This document shows positions 23,655 to 33,874 of a stretch of 64,000 nt of DNA, in pieces. Below the pieces are notes generated by a model that saw only the letters and a list, made by a program, of their open reading frames with translations, made no database searches and was not told where the DNA came from. The DNA is from Brachyspira murdochii DSM 12563 (GTDB taxonomy: Bacteria; Spirochaetota; Brachyspiria; Brachyspirales; Brachyspiraceae). The stretch lies in NCBI RefSeq assembly GCF_000092845.1, contig NC_014150.1, positions 1,512,919 to 1,576,918 on the forward strand, given 5' to 3'. A program made the translations under genes and the position numbers. The first letter of the stretch is position 1. Every line of letters begins with the position of its first letter.

Positions 23655-23685
23655 GATTACTTTCCATAATAATTTTATATTTCCT

Positions 23686-23714
23686 AGTATAACTATTTTT
23701 TATTTTTTTGTCAA
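23686..23714 (-). promoter_or_regulatory. Promoter of alr
   Basis: On the minus strand TTGACA (23714-23709) and TATACT (23691-23686) are separated by 17 bases, a near-perfect sigma-70 promoter. Confidence 0.8.
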
Positions 23715-23767
23715 TAAAATAGTTTTTTATTAATAATTTGATGTGATTTTTTACACTTAAAGAATAC

Positions 23768-23797
23768 AAAAAAGAGTGAGATATTATATCTCACTCT
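23768..23797 (-). terminator. Terminator of chemoreceptor gene
   Basis: Perfect arms AGAGTGAGATA / TATCTCACTCT (23773-23783 and 23787-23797), three-base loop, followed on the minus strand by six Ts. Confidence 0.85.
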
Positions 23798-23821
23798 ATA
23801 GTATATAACAATAATATTAAT

Positions 23822-26695
23822 TTACATTGTAAACATTTCAGGATTTTTATAATCGTCCTTTAACATCTGCAAAACATCTTCATCGCTTTTGAAGTCTTCA
23901 TTATCCTTTTTGAATTCCTCTTCAAGGCTTTTAAGTTCCATATCCATTTTCTTATCTACTGACATGTCAGTACTATCATTATCTTTTTTATCATTTTCTT
24001 CTACATTATCAGCATTAGTAATAAATTTGCTCATAAGTTCATTAAATTTACTGAATATTTCATTCAGCTTACTTGTAGCATTATAGAACTCTTTATTACC
24101 TTCAACAGTTTTTACAGAAAGTTCATTCAAAAAGCTCATAGCATGTACAACTTCTTTTGCTCCTGCACTGTTTGCTTCAATAATATCGGAAACTTCTCTG
24201 GTAATCTGGTCAAGCAAAGTAATCTGACTGTCTACCACATCACCGCTGTTCATTTGTTCTTTTACGCTTTCTTTAACACCTGTAGTAATATTATTTAAGT
24301 GTCTTATAGTTTCAAGTATATCTCTTCCGCCGACTTCAAGCTCGCTGTTTGCAGTATTTATTTCAGAAACAACCCTAGCAGTATTTTCTGACATATCAAG
24401 TATATTATCCAAAGACTTACCGCTGTTGCTTGCAAGTTCCACTGTCTCTTCTATTCTTTTTGTAATAGCTTTAATGATATTTGTAATAGATTTAGTATTA
24501 TCAGCTGTGTGTTCAGCTAAAGACCTAATTTCATCAGCAACAACAGAGAAACCTCTTCCCTGCTCTCCGGCATGTGCTGCCTCAATAGCGGCATTCATCG
24601 CAAGAAGGTTAGTCTGTTCAGCAATACCCTGAATAACGTTAACAATCTCTTTAATTTGATCAGAGCTTTCCTCAATACCTCTAACCGCTTCAATAACCTC
24701 ATCTACTGTATCGCCGCCGTCATGAGCATCAACAAGTAATTTCTTTGAAAAGCTATCTGCTTTATTAACACTCTTTGCCACTGATGTAATATTTGATATC
24801 ATCTCTTCAATAGAAGCAGAAGTCTGTTCTACCGCTGATGACTGACGCTCCATATTATCATTAATCTTATAAATTGTCTGAAGCAGTTCTTCTACAGCAA
24901 TAGAAGCTGAAGAAAATGCATGCCTCTGTTGGTCTGTTGAACTCGTTACATTTTGTATAGAAGTAATAATATTATTAACACTTGCTACACTCTCTGTAAT
25001 GCTTGAACTTTGATCATTGATTCTATTCGTATTCTCATCAATAACTTTCTCTATTACTTTTATCTCATCAAAAACTTTATAGCTTTCTAATTTTAATTCT
25101 CCTATAAGATTGTCCAAACTTGATAAAAACAAATTAAAATTATAAACCAAAAGTCCAACCTCATCATTATTTTTAGAAGGTATCCTTTTCCTTAAATCGC
25201 CGTTTTTACCTATAAGATCTCTCGTAGATAAATTTGCTTTATTTATAGAGATTAAAAGAAGTTTTAATATAATCAAATATATAGCAAACAGCAATATAAA
25301 TAAACATATATGAATAGAAGTATACCAAAATATATCTCTGTCTATATTAGATTCTTTAACTATAGTACTAATATCTTTATAAAATAAAGCAACTACATTA
25401 AGTTCGGATATATAAGAAGCTATAACTACAGACCTGCTGCCTTCTACAGAAACTATAGGAAATATTTGAAAAACTTTACTTCCAAGAGAATTTTCAAAAT
25501 TTTCTACATTTGTACTTAATTCTGATGATGATGACAGTATAGAAGATGCACTTTCTGCTATATATCTGCTGTCAGAACCTAGTATTATATCCTTATTTTC
25601 TAATCTATATAATAAATGCGACCACTTAGATAGTGTATCATTATTTTTTATAAGTCTGGAAATACCTGATATATTATTTTCTGCTATAAAATATCCAATA
25701 TTATTTCCAAATAATCTCAATGTAACATAAGATGAAATAAATATATTATTTCTGTCATATACATTAACATTCATAACTATATCATTATTTTCAATTTCAT
25801 TTTCAAGGAAATTATGCATATATAATGCATCAGAACTTCTTGTTGTATATTTATCTGTACCTGCTTCTTTAGAAATAGTTAAAGAATAAGGTAAATCTGT
25901 ATTAAGGTAAGGAGCTTCAATATTTAATGATATGCTGTCATATACATTCTTAAGTGTATTATTAAAATATGTCAGCCTGTCAAGAAATTCTGTTTGTATT
26001 ATTTCTTTACTTATAACATCTCTGCCGTTATACATATTTAATATAAACTCTTTATATTCGTTCATATCATTTTTTATATTATTATTAAAAGAATTAATAC
26101 GTCCATTTAAATATAAAACTTCATTTAAAGTATCGCTGCTTACCTTATCAAGATATGATGTTTCTTCTAAATTTATATAATTAAGAAGGAAAGTAAATAT
26201 TAAAATAGAAAAGAACATATACACTATAAAGCCCAATTTAGCTATAAGAGGTATATAAAAAGTAATAACATTTTCTTCTAATTCAAAATTATGAGAAAAC
26301 ATCTTAAATATGAGCATAAATGCACATACCAAAAGAGAAGCATTAATTGTAGCAGCAAATACAGCCATTACAGTAGTATATAGGAAAAGTTTATTTACAA
26401 TAGAGTAAATAGCAACTTCTATAACACTTCCAGTCAATGAAACTATAAAAAATACAAGAAGCAGTCTAAGTGCCAATTTTATTTCTACATTAGATTTCCA
26501 TCTTTTTAGATATTTGAAAAAGAAAATAAAGGAAATTATAGCAAATATTATTTTTATTCCATAAATCTGCGGAATTTCTTTATATATAAAAAATAAAATA
26601 ACATTCCAAACTACAATGTCTATTAATAAATAGATTGGAATAGTAAAAACTTTAAGTCTGCTTATAACATGTTGTTTAAGTTTCTCTAAGACCAT
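23822..26695 (-). CDS. Methyl-accepting chemotaxis protein with multi-helix membrane N-terminus
   Basis: A 957-residue receptor. The first 180 residues contain about five or six hydrophobic helices instead of the usual single one. A periplasmic-type sensor region (180-435) follows, then a membrane helix ([20 protein letters not shown]), a HAMP-like linker and the signalling domain with the conserved hairpin tip [20 protein letters not shown]. The last 90 residues are acidic. It would pass an unknown signal to CheA/CheW at the cell pole. The AGAGGA ribosome-binding site and terminator indicate a single-gene unit. Confidence 0.93.
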   Translation of the reverse strand: MVLEKLKQHVISRLKVFTIPIYLLIDIVVWNVILFFIYKEIPQIYGIKIIFAIISFIFFFKYLKRWKSNVEIKLALRLLLVFFIVSLTGSVIEVAIYSIVNKLFLYTTVMAVFAATINASLLVCAFMLIFKMFSHNFELEENVITFYIPLIAKLGFIVYMFFSILIFTFLLNYINLEETSYLDKVSSDTLNEVLYLNGRINSFNNNIKNDMNEYKEFILNMYNGRDVISKEIIQTEFLDRLTYFNNTLKNVYDSISLNIEAPYLNTDLPYSLTISKEAGTDKYTTRSSDALYMHNFLENEIENNDIVMNVNVYDRNNIFISSYVTLRLFGNNIGYFIAENNISGISRLIKNNDTLSKWSHLLYRLENKDIILGSDSRYIAESASSILSSSSELSTNVENFENSLGSKVFQIFPIVSVEGSRSVVIASYISELNVVALFYKDISTIVKESNIDRDIFWYTSIHICLFILLFAIYLIILKLLLISINKANLSTRDLIGKNGDLRKRIPSKNNDEVGLLVYNFNLFLSSLDNLIGELKLESYKVFDEIKVIEKVIDENTNRINDQSSSITESVASVNNIITSIQNVTSSTDQQRHAFSSASIAVEELLQTIYKINDNMERQSSAVEQTSASIEEMISNITSVAKSVNKADSFSKKLLVDAHDGGDTVDEVIEAVRGIEESSDQIKEIVNVIQGIAEQTNLLAMNAAIEAAHAGEQGRGFSVVADEIRSLAEHTADNTKSITNIIKAITKRIEETVELASNSGKSLDNILDMSENTARVVSEINTANSELEVGGRDILETIRHLNNITTGVKESVKEQMNSGDVVDSQITLLDQITREVSDIIEANSAGAKEVVHAMSFLNELSVKTVEGNKEFYNATSKLNEIFSKFNELMSKFITNADNVEENDKKDNDSTDMSVDKKMDMELKSLEEEFKKDNEDFKSDEDVLQMLKDDYKNPEMFTM

Positions 26696-26814
26696 AATAT
26701 CCTCTATTTTGAATAATAATATAGAAAAAGCACTTCTATTTTGAATACTATTATATATTATCGTTTGTTTTTTATCAAAATTTATTTATCAAAAAATGGA
26801 TCATATAATAAAAA

Positions 26815-27663
26815 TTATACTCTTCCAACCTCATTAATAACTCTGCCCACTAAAGTATCATGAGTAGATATAGTTTTAGAGTTTAATTCATAAGCACGCT
26901 GTACTTCTATCATTCTTACCATTTCATTTACTGGATTAACATTGCTCATCTCTAAAAATCTTGATAATACTTTAGGTCTGTCTACACCTTTCTGTGCTAT
27001 GTATGCAGGACCGCTTATATCTGTATCTACCCAGAAAGATTCTCCTTCTTTTTTTAAATATCTTTCATTATCAAAACGAACTATTTTTAAAGTATCAAGT
27101 ATCTCTTCATCTTCCCATTCATTATCATTAAACTGTACAAATGTATTGCCGTCCTGATATCTTCTATTGATACTTACTCTGCCTTCTTCATCTATATTGA
27201 AGTTATTAGTTTTTATCTGTATATATCCATTTTCACCCATAACTTTATAGCCATGTTTAGTTACAAGATAATGATCTTTATCTATTAAAAAACTGCCGTT
27301 TCTTGTATAACGCTCCCCATGAGGAGTTTCTACAGCAAAAAATCCTTTATCCCCCAAAGCTATATCAAGCTGATTGCCAGTCTCTCTTAAAGAACCCTGC
27401 TCCCATTCTGTAAAAACCTCATTAACTTCTACACCTGTACCCATTCTTCCTACATAAGGTCTTACATCTGTTGAACCAAGCGGAAATATTACTACACCGT
27501 CATCTTCTGTTCTTGCTGCCATCATCTCTGGAAAAGATTTGAAGCTTACTGTATCTCTTTTAAATCCCGGTTTATCAACATTAGCCAAATTATTAGCTAC
27601 TACATCAAGTCTTGCCTGTTCGGCCATCATGCCGCTTGCACCTGTATAAACACCTCTTACCAT
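26815..27663 (-). CDS. Flagellar basal-body rod protein, FlgF/FlgG family
   Basis: A 282-residue rod protein of the periplasmic flagellum. The N-terminus MVRGVYTGASGMMAEQARLD followed by VVANNLANVDKPGFKRD is the flagellar rod motif. The middle has GDKGFFAVETPHGERYTRNG, and the C-terminus shows SNVNPVNEMVRMIEVQRAYE. The MVRG start and length resemble spirochaete FlgF (FlhO) more than FlgG, but a single gene cannot settle this. A GGGGGA ribosome-binding site precedes the ATG, and murA lies 19 bases upstream on the same strand. Confidence 0.88.
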   Translation of the reverse strand: MVRGVYTGASGMMAEQARLDVVANNLANVDKPGFKRDTVSFKSFPEMMAARTEDDGVVIFPLGSTDVRPYVGRMGTGVEVNEVFTEWEQGSLRETGNQLDIALGDKGFFAVETPHGERYTRNGSFLIDKDHYLVTKHGYKVMGENGYIQIKTNNFNIDEEGRVSINRRYQDGNTFVQFNDNEWEDEEILDTLKIVRFDNERYLKKEGESFWVDTDISGPAYIAQKGVDRPKVLSRFLEMSNVNPVNEMVRMIEVQRAYELNSKTISTHDTLVGRVINEVGRV

Positions 27664-27682
27664 TTATAATCCCCCTAATTTA

Positions 27683-28960
27683 TTATAATATATCGTCTTT
27701 TTCTCTTTTTGTATCTATATTAACAGCTTTTAATTTTTCTTCCAAATTTTCATAGCCTCTTTCTATATGATAAATTCTATGAACATTAGTAATGCCTTCA
27801 GCTACAGCTCCTGCAGCAACCAAAGCAGCACCTGCACGAAGATCGCTTGCCTGTACATCAGCTCCTGAAAGTTTCTTTCCGCCATTAACTACTATATCAG
27901 AAGTATTGAGCTCAATATCCGCACCCATACGAATAAGTTCCGGAACATGGCTAAATCTGTCCGGATAAATACCTTCTATAAGTTCGCTTTTTCCATTGAT
28001 TGTACAAGCTAATGCTGTATATATTGCCTGCAAATCTGTAGGGAAACCCGGATAAGGCAAAGTTTCTACTTTAAAAGGCTTTAACTCTCTATTTGAGGCA
28101 TCAATCTCTATAGTTGTATCTGTAGTTTTTATATCGCAGCCTATATCTGAGAGCAAATCTAGCACAAAGCTTAAGTGTTTAGGCTCGGCATTTTCTAGTT
28201 TTAATTTTCCTCTTCCAGCTGCTGCTATTGCTAAAAAAGTACCTGTCTCTATTCTGTCTGGTATAACTGTAAACTCAGCACCATGAAGATAATCAACTCC
28301 TTCTATAGTAATAGTATCAGTACCACCACCTGTTATTTTTGCTCCCATAGCATTAAGCAAATCTACAAGATTAACACATTCAGGCTCTTTGGCTGCATTT
28401 CGTATAATAGTAGTTCCTTTAGCTAAAGATGCCGCCATCATAACATTGTCTGTTCCCAAAACTGTAGGTCCGAACTTGCCAGACAAATCCATATCAGCAC
28501 CTATAAGATTATCCTCTACTTTAGCATCAATATATCCGGCTGTTATATCTATTTTAGCTCCTAATGCCTCCATTCCTTTTAAATGCAGGTCTATTGGTCT
28601 CGGCCCGAAAGCACAGCCGCCCGGATATGATACTCGGCAATGCTTTCGTTTCGCTAGAAGAGGCCCTAATACTATAATAGAGCCTCTCATCTTTTTTACA
28701 AGTTTATAAGGAGCTTCTTCACTTTTACCGTTATGCGATATTATCACAGTAGTATTATTCTTAAAATCTACTTTCTTACCTAAAGGCTCTAATATATCTA
28801 TAAGCACATGAACATCTGCTAAATCAGGCACATTATGAAGTATGACAGGTTCATCTGTTAGAATAGACGCTACAAGTAATGGTAACGAGGCATTTTTAGA
28901 GCCGGATACCTTTAATACTCCTCCAATATTCTTTGAACCTTCTATAACGTATTTATACAT
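27683..28960 (-). CDS. murA: UDP-N-acetylglucosamine 1-carboxyvinyltransferase
   Basis: A 425-residue MurA, the first committed enzyme of peptidoglycan synthesis, transferring enolpyruvate from PEP. Conserved features are GSKNASLPLL at the N-terminus, the active-site cysteine C116 in YPGGCAFGPRP and the following DLHLKGMEALG. Further on are EPECVNLVDLLNAMGA, PDRIETGTF, PGFPTDLQ and the C-terminal ADVQASDLRAGAALV. It lies just upstream of the flagellar rod gene and may be co-transcribed with it. Confidence 0.96.
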   Translation of the reverse strand: MYKYVIEGSKNIGGVLKVSGSKNASLPLLVASILTDEPVILHNVPDLADVHVLIDILEPLGKKVDFKNNTTVIISHNGKSEEAPYKLVKKMRGSIIVLGPLLAKRKHCRVSYPGGCAFGPRPIDLHLKGMEALGAKIDITAGYIDAKVEDNLIGADMDLSGKFGPTVLGTDNVMMAASLAKGTTIIRNAAKEPECVNLVDLLNAMGAKITGGGTDTITIEGVDYLHGAEFTVIPDRIETGTFLAIAAAGRGKLKLENAEPKHLSFVLDLLSDIGCDIKTTDTTIEIDASNRELKPFKVETLPYPGFPTDLQAIYTALACTINGKSELIEGIYPDRFSHVPELIRMGADIELNTSDIVVNGGKKLSGADVQASDLRAGAALVAAGAVAEGITNVHRIYHIERGYENLEEKLKAVNIDTKREKDDIL

Positions 28961-29302
28961 ATATTTTCCGCCTTTAAATTTAAAAAAGAATAAAAAATCT
29001 ACTGCCTATATCTTCGGTATTATACCAAATTGCTTAATAATTTTTTAGCTATATATTATGTAAATTATTAGGCGTTTATAATTAAAAATTGTAAATATGA
29101 CTAAATTTTAAATAATTAAAAAATATATAAACTTTATTTTATAAAGGCTTTATTTAAATAATTTTGAGAAATATATCGCATACACTTTATTAAAGCACAT
29201 CTCATATAAGGAATATAATTTTTTATCAGACATATAAAGACTGCATTAAAAACTAATACTGCATTCAAAAAATATAAAAATTAAAAAATTACTTCAGTAT
29301 AA
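28961..29302. other. 342-base gap upstream of murA
   Basis: A+T-rich, no gene seen. On the minus strand a TATAAT-like box (about 29019-29024, TTTGGTATAATACC) lies some 60 bases before the murA start and is the likely -10; its -35 is not clear. The left half holds nothing else I can support. Confidence 0.4.
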
Positions 29303-31462
29303 TCAAAATACCTTATAGTTTTCTATATATATTCTTGCATCTTCGCTGTTTGCATATCTATTGACTTTGAGTTTATAAATAATGTCTATATAATTAGAGT
29401 TTAATAATTTCAAAACCTCTTCTTCGCTGCTGTTCCAAATAATAGCATTTATCTTTTTATCCGACTGTAACAATTCTAATCTTAAATGCAGTTTATTATT
29501 TTTCTGCATTTTCTTTATGTCATTTACTTTTACATTTTTAGAGATGAAAATAGGCTCTTCATTTCCAGAACCATAAGGCTCAAAAAGCTCTAAATCTTTA
29601 GCTAATTTCAAATCTATACTATTAAAATCAAGCTCCAAATCAAATACATCATTATCTTTTTCAGTATTAAAGTTTTGATTAGCAGCATATTTAATAATCT
29701 TACTTTGAAACTTATCAAAATTGTCAGATGATAAAGTAAATCCTGCAGCATTTTTATGTCCGCCGAATTTAGTTAAATACACACTAGCAGCCTCAAGCAA
29801 ATCTCTGGCATTATCATCGCCCCTGCTTCTTATACTTCCTACACAAGTACCGTCATCGCTTTCATGCATTATAACAGCAGTTTTTCCGTATTCGCTTAAT
29901 ACCTTTCCGGCAATAAGTCCTGTTAAACCTTGTTCTATCTTTTTGCTTCTTACTATTATTATAGGAAGTTTTAAACAGCTGTTATTTTTTATATACTCAT
30001 TAACTATATTGAAGTTTGATTCTGTGAGAGATTTTCTCGTTTCATTCATGCTGTATACTGTTTCTGCCAAACTTACAGCCTCCTCCCTAAGCTCGCATGT
30101 AAGAAGTTTTAATGCAGTCTCGGCACTTCCCATTCTTCCAGCAGCATTGATAAAAGGTGCTATTCTCCAGCTTATAACCTGAGTGTCTACTTTTGTATTT
30201 AATAAATTAATCTTCTCAAGCATAACATTATATCTTATATGACTTGGCTTTTCTAATTCTTTTAAAGCACATTTTACATATACTCTATTTTCTTCTATGA
30301 GAGGCACTACATCAGCAACAGTTCCAAACAGTACAAGTATTGATTTTTTTCGTATATAATTCTGAAGATTTTTCTGGCTTATATAAAACATACGCCTGAA
30401 TATTTCTGTTTTGATAATTAAATCTCTGTATTCTATATTGTCATATTTATATATATTAATATTAAGTGCCAAAGCAAAATCATCTAAAGTTTTTGTTGTC
30501 TTTATATTAACATTTCCGTACTTAGCACCAAGCTGAAGCAGATCATAAACGCTGTCATATTCCGGAAGATATATTTCATATTTTTCATATAAAGCTATAA
30601 GCCTTTTTAATCTGTCCTCTCCTCCAGTAAGCACTAATACTGTACCGTCGCCTTCAAACATATAACTTGCAAGTTCTTCAAGCACTTCTTCTTCTGTAAT
30701 AAGCTCATCATAATAATCTATATACATAGACTTATAACTGTTTTCTCCTGCAAGTTCAAAACCAAACACCTCATCGCTTGGAACAAAGTTTACCGACTTT
30801 AATGCCCTTATTCTTTTTAATGTATTTGTCTGTTTATTTATTTCATAATCAAGTACAATTATATCTTTATTATATAGTTTAGTATATGAAAAAACAAAAG
30901 CCTGCATGAGTTTAAAAGCTACAGCACAACCAGAAAAATTTTTAGAAACAAAACCAGTATTTGATATTTTAGGATTAAATAAAGCATAAGCATTAGGCAT
31001 TATCTCTGGAATATCATGATGATCTGTTACTATGATATCAATAGAAAGATCGCGTGCAAACTCCACTTCTTCTACATTCGATATACCGCAGTCAACTGTA
31101 ATAATAAGGCTCACACCTGAATTGGCATACTCCTCTATAACCATTTTTGAAAGCCCGTATCCTGTTTCATGATTAGGAACGAATGCCTCAACATTTTTTG
31201 TAACCATCTTTAATGTATTATATATTATAGAAGCTGCAGTTACTCCGTCAGCATCTTTATCGCCGTATACTAATATCTTTTCGTTACTCTCTATAGCCTC
31301 TTTTAATCTTGCTACAAATACATTAACATCTTTTATACTAAAAGGGTTTGAGAGTGAATATATATCCTGAAAGAAAAAATCAAATATATCCTCTTTAGAA
31401 GTTATACCTCTTAAATTTAATAGTTCTTTCATTATAGGATGCAAATTATCTATGTTTATCAT
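29303..31462 (-). CDS. recJ: Single-stranded-DNA-specific exonuclease RecJ
   Basis: A 719-residue DHH-family 5'-3' exonuclease for recombination and repair. The DHH core has VYGDKDADGVTAASI, ITVDCGISN and IVTDHHDIPE, with NAAGRMGSAETAL and the DHHA1 segment FGGHKNAAGFTL further on. The C-terminal OB-like domain (EPIFISKNVKVNDIKKM) binds DNA. It is longer than many RecJ proteins because of an insertion around residues 205-350, including LVLTGGEDRLKRLIALYEKY, not part of the usual catalytic core. Confidence 0.92.
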   Translation of the reverse strand: MINIDNLHPIMKELLNLRGITSKEDIFDFFFQDIYSLSNPFSIKDVNVFVARLKEAIESNEKILVYGDKDADGVTAASIIYNTLKMVTKNVEAFVPNHETGYGLSKMVIEEYANSGVSLIITVDCGISNVEEVEFARDLSIDIIVTDHHDIPEIMPNAYALFNPKISNTGFVSKNFSGCAVAFKLMQAFVFSYTKLYNKDIIVLDYEINKQTNTLKRIRALKSVNFVPSDEVFGFELAGENSYKSMYIDYYDELITEEEVLEELASYMFEGDGTVLVLTGGEDRLKRLIALYEKYEIYLPEYDSVYDLLQLGAKYGNVNIKTTKTLDDFALALNINIYKYDNIEYRDLIIKTEIFRRMFYISQKNLQNYIRKKSILVLFGTVADVVPLIEENRVYVKCALKELEKPSHIRYNVMLEKINLLNTKVDTQVISWRIAPFINAAGRMGSAETALKLLTCELREEAVSLAETVYSMNETRKSLTESNFNIVNEYIKNNSCLKLPIIIVRSKKIEQGLTGLIAGKVLSEYGKTAVIMHESDDGTCVGSIRSRGDDNARDLLEAASVYLTKFGGHKNAAGFTLSSDNFDKFQSKIIKYAANQNFNTEKDNDVFDLELDFNSIDLKLAKDLELFEPYGSGNEEPIFISKNVKVNDIKKMQKNNKLHLRLELLQSDKKINAIIWNSSEEEVLKLLNSNYIDIIYKLKVNRYANSEDARIYIENYKVF

Positions 31463-31601
31463 ATATATTATTTTTCGCTTAAATTAATAAATATTGTCTG
31501 ATAGTATATTTTATTTATAATAATCTTTCAAGTACTATTTACAAGGTTTGATTATCAAGATATAATAAAAATATACGATACTGTTAATAGGATTTTTATT
31601 T

Positions 31602-32777
31602 ATGAGTGATAAGGATGTAAGTGTATTTCTAAAAAATGCATATAATGCTTTTAATGATAAAGATTATAAAACTGCTATAGACTATTTCTCTGAGGCCATT
31701 AAACTAGACCCCAATTCTGCAGAAACATACTATAATAGAGGAAATGCCAAAGCAAATTTAGATGATAAAAAGTTATATAAAAGTGCAATAGAAGATTATT
31801 CTTGGGCTATAAATCTTAATGATAAATTTGCAGCCGCCTACTATAACAGAGGCATCTTAAACAGAAGTTTTGGAAACAATAAAGAAGCTATTGAAGATTT
31901 TGATAAGGCTATAGAACTTAACTATAATCTTGAAGAAGCCTATTATGTAAGAGGAAATACAAAAGCAAGCCTAAAAGACTATAAAGGCTCTATTGAAGAT
32001 TATAATAAAGCTGTAGAAGTTTATCCTCATTTCTCTGACGCCTATTATAATATGGCTTTATCACATAATGCTATAGGAAACTATAAAGAAGCTATAAAAG
32101 CATATGATAAGGCCATAGAGTATAATTCCCATTTTGCTGATGCCTACAATAACAGAGGAAATGTTAAAGAAAAATTGGGATACTATAATGAAGCTATAGA
32201 TGATTATACAAATGCTTTGCATCTTAATAGGAATTTTATAGAGGCATATTTCAACAGAGCTAATGCCAAATTTAATATAAAAAACTATAAAGGCTCTATA
32301 GAAGATTTTGACGAAATAATAAAAATTGATCCTACATATTCTAAAGCATACTATAATAGAGGAATAGTAAAAACTTCTATGGAAGAATATAAAGATGCTA
32401 TTGAAGATTTTGATAAGGTTATAGAGCTTGAGCCTAAGTTTCCAGATGCATACTATAATAAAGCAGTTGCTATTAATCATTTGGGTATATATGATGAAGC
32501 GGTTGAGTTTTATGATAAGGCTATTGAACTTAATCCCAATTATGCAGAAAGCTACTGCAACAGGGCTATATCAAAATCCAAAATGGCATACATTAGAAAA
32601 GATAAAGTAAGCACTGATGAATATAATAAATTAATACAGGAAGCTGAAAATGATTTTGAAAAGGCATACGGCTTGGCTAATGATAATATAAAAGATATAA
32701 TAAAAGATGGAATAAAAAAATTGGCAGACCTTAATATGGAAGCTGCTGAAAATTTCTGTAAGAAAAATAATATATAA
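31602..32777 (+). CDS. TPR repeat protein (391 aa)
   Basis: A cytoplasmic protein (no signal peptide) built of about nine tetratricopeptide repeats of 34 residues, with the consensus AYYNRGNAK...YKEAIEDFDKAIELNP repeated along the chain. The last 60 residues are a charged non-repeat helix. TPR arrays are protein-binding scaffolds; partners are unknown. It is a single plus-strand gene divergent from recJ. Confidence 0.88.
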   Translation: MSDKDVSVFLKNAYNAFNDKDYKTAIDYFSEAIKLDPNSAETYYNRGNAKANLDDKKLYKSAIEDYSWAINLNDKFAAAYYNRGILNRSFGNNKEAIEDFDKAIELNYNLEEAYYVRGNTKASLKDYKGSIEDYNKAVEVYPHFSDAYYNMALSHNAIGNYKEAIKAYDKAIEYNSHFADAYNNRGNVKEKLGYYNEAIDDYTNALHLNRNFIEAYFNRANAKFNIKNYKGSIEDFDEIIKIDPTYSKAYYNRGIVKTSMEEYKDAIEDFDKVIELEPKFPDAYYNKAVAINHLGIYDEAVEFYDKAIELNPNYAESYCNRAISKSKMAYIRKDKVSTDEYNKLIQEAENDFEKAYGLANDNIKDIIKDGIKKLADLNMEAAENFCKKNNI

Positions 32778-33097
32778 TTGTTTTAATCTATTTTATTTCA
32801 TTGTTTAAAAAAAATAATAATAAAATCTATTATAAAAAATATTAGTATTATATTCATGCACAATACATTCAGAAAAGTCTTGAAAAATAAATTTACATTT
32901 TTATATAAATTTTTAAAAAAAATTTATATCTGCCTAAAAATTTTTGTTATTATTATAATATACTAATAAGATAATTAAAAATAAAAAAAATAACTTATTT
33001 TTATTATAAATGATATAAAAACAAAATTAATGTATACATTATCAATATATAATATCACAAAAAATCAGAATATATTAATTCAAAAGGAGGAAATACT
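32778..33097. other. 320-base gap before a small gene
   Basis: Very A+T-rich with no gene seen. It contains A/T hairpins, for example TATAAATTTTT / AAAAATTTATA near 32900-32928, which could end transcription of the TPR gene, and must hold the promoter of the 59-residue gene that follows. Confidence 0.4.
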
Positions 33098-33277
33098 ATG
33101 ACAAAAAATAATATAATAGCAGAAAATACCATAGAAAAAGAAGAAAATAACAATCATTATAATGACGCATTAATACCAGATGATGCTTTAATATTAAATG
33201 ATGAAAAAGAATACAAATCATTAATTGATGAGTATAATGATATTATAAAAGAAGGAGAAATGATAGACATCCTTTAA
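33098..33277 (+). CDS. Small acidic protein (59 aa) with own terminator
   Basis: A 59-residue acidic protein (start MTKNNIIAENTIEKEENN, end KEGEMIDIL), with no cysteines or membrane segment. AAAGGAGG lies seven bases before the ATG, a perfect ribosome-binding site, and a strong rho-independent terminator follows 20 bases after the stop. It is therefore an independent, probably well-expressed unit. I recognise no family. The IPDDALILNDEKEY motif and high charge suggest a partly disordered binding protein. Confidence 0.7.
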   Translation: MTKNNIIAENTIEKEENNNHYNDALIPDDALILNDEKEYKSLIDEYNDIIKEGEMIDIL

Positions 33278-33297
33278 TAATTAATCATACAAATACA

Positions 33298-33341
33298 AAA
33301 ATAATGACTGCATACTATATGGTTTTCAGTCATTATTTTTT
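33298..33341 (+). terminator. Rho-independent terminator of the small acidic protein gene
   Basis: Long arms AATAATGACTG / CAGTCATTATT with a 16-base loop, then a run of Ts. Confidence 0.9.
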
Positions 33342-33403
33342 TGTATAAAAAATAAAAAAATTATTAATATAAAGATAATAAAATACGAAATACTATAATA
33401 GTT

Positions 33404-33874
33404 ATGAAATATATAAAAAATATTTTTATTACAGGCATCTTTCTTTTAATATGCACTATCTTTTTGTATTCTCAGTCTTTAACAGAAAACTCTCTCCCGC
33501 TTAAAGCAAGAAACTTTATTAATTTAAACTTTCCCGGAAATAATATAGAAACAGTATCGTTGTATCAAAGCGGCGGAGGTTATGAAACATATATAGATTT
33601 CGGGTATCATTTCATATTTTATCATACAGGATTATGGAAAAAAATTACTGCTGTAACAGATGAAGCTAAAAGAAAAGGAATACCAAGAAGCTCTATACAT
33701 AAATCTATGGTTAATGTTATAGACAGCGAATATCCTTCATCAAAAATTACTGATATAGAGAGAAAAGATAAAGTATTTATAATAGTATTAGATGATAAAT
33801 ATCAATTAGAAATAAGCGGATACGGCATTATAATCAATACAACAGTTCTTGATGATAATGATACACAAGAGTAA
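33404..33874 (+). CDS. Secreted PepSY-like (DUF2874) protein
   Basis: A 156-residue exported protein with a signal peptide (IFITGIFLLICTIFLYSQS) and two PepSY-like repeats. The first is LPLKARNFINLNFPGNNIE... followed by YETYIDFGYHFIFYHTGLWKKI; the second is IHKSMVNVIDSEYPSSKI... followed by VFIIVLDDKYQLEISGYGII. Proteins of this type sit in the periplasm and are thought to bind or inhibit other proteins. Its stop abuts the convergent TPR gene. Confidence 0.75.
   Translation: MKYIKNIFITGIFLLICTIFLYSQSLTENSLPLKARNFINLNFPGNNIETVSLYQSGGGYETYIDFGYHFIFYHTGLWKKITAVTDEAKRKGIPRSSIHKSMVNVIDSEYPSSKITDIERKDKVFIIVLDDKYQLEISGYGIIINTTVLDDNDTQE

Noticed and set aside
28389-28709. 106-codon frame antisense to murA
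   Set aside because: No ribosome-binding site and no protein-like pattern; murA is unambiguous on the other strand.
32061-32480. Long antisense frame over the TPR gene
   Set aside because: It mirrors the periodic TPR codons and has no start signal; a shadow of a repeat-coding gene.
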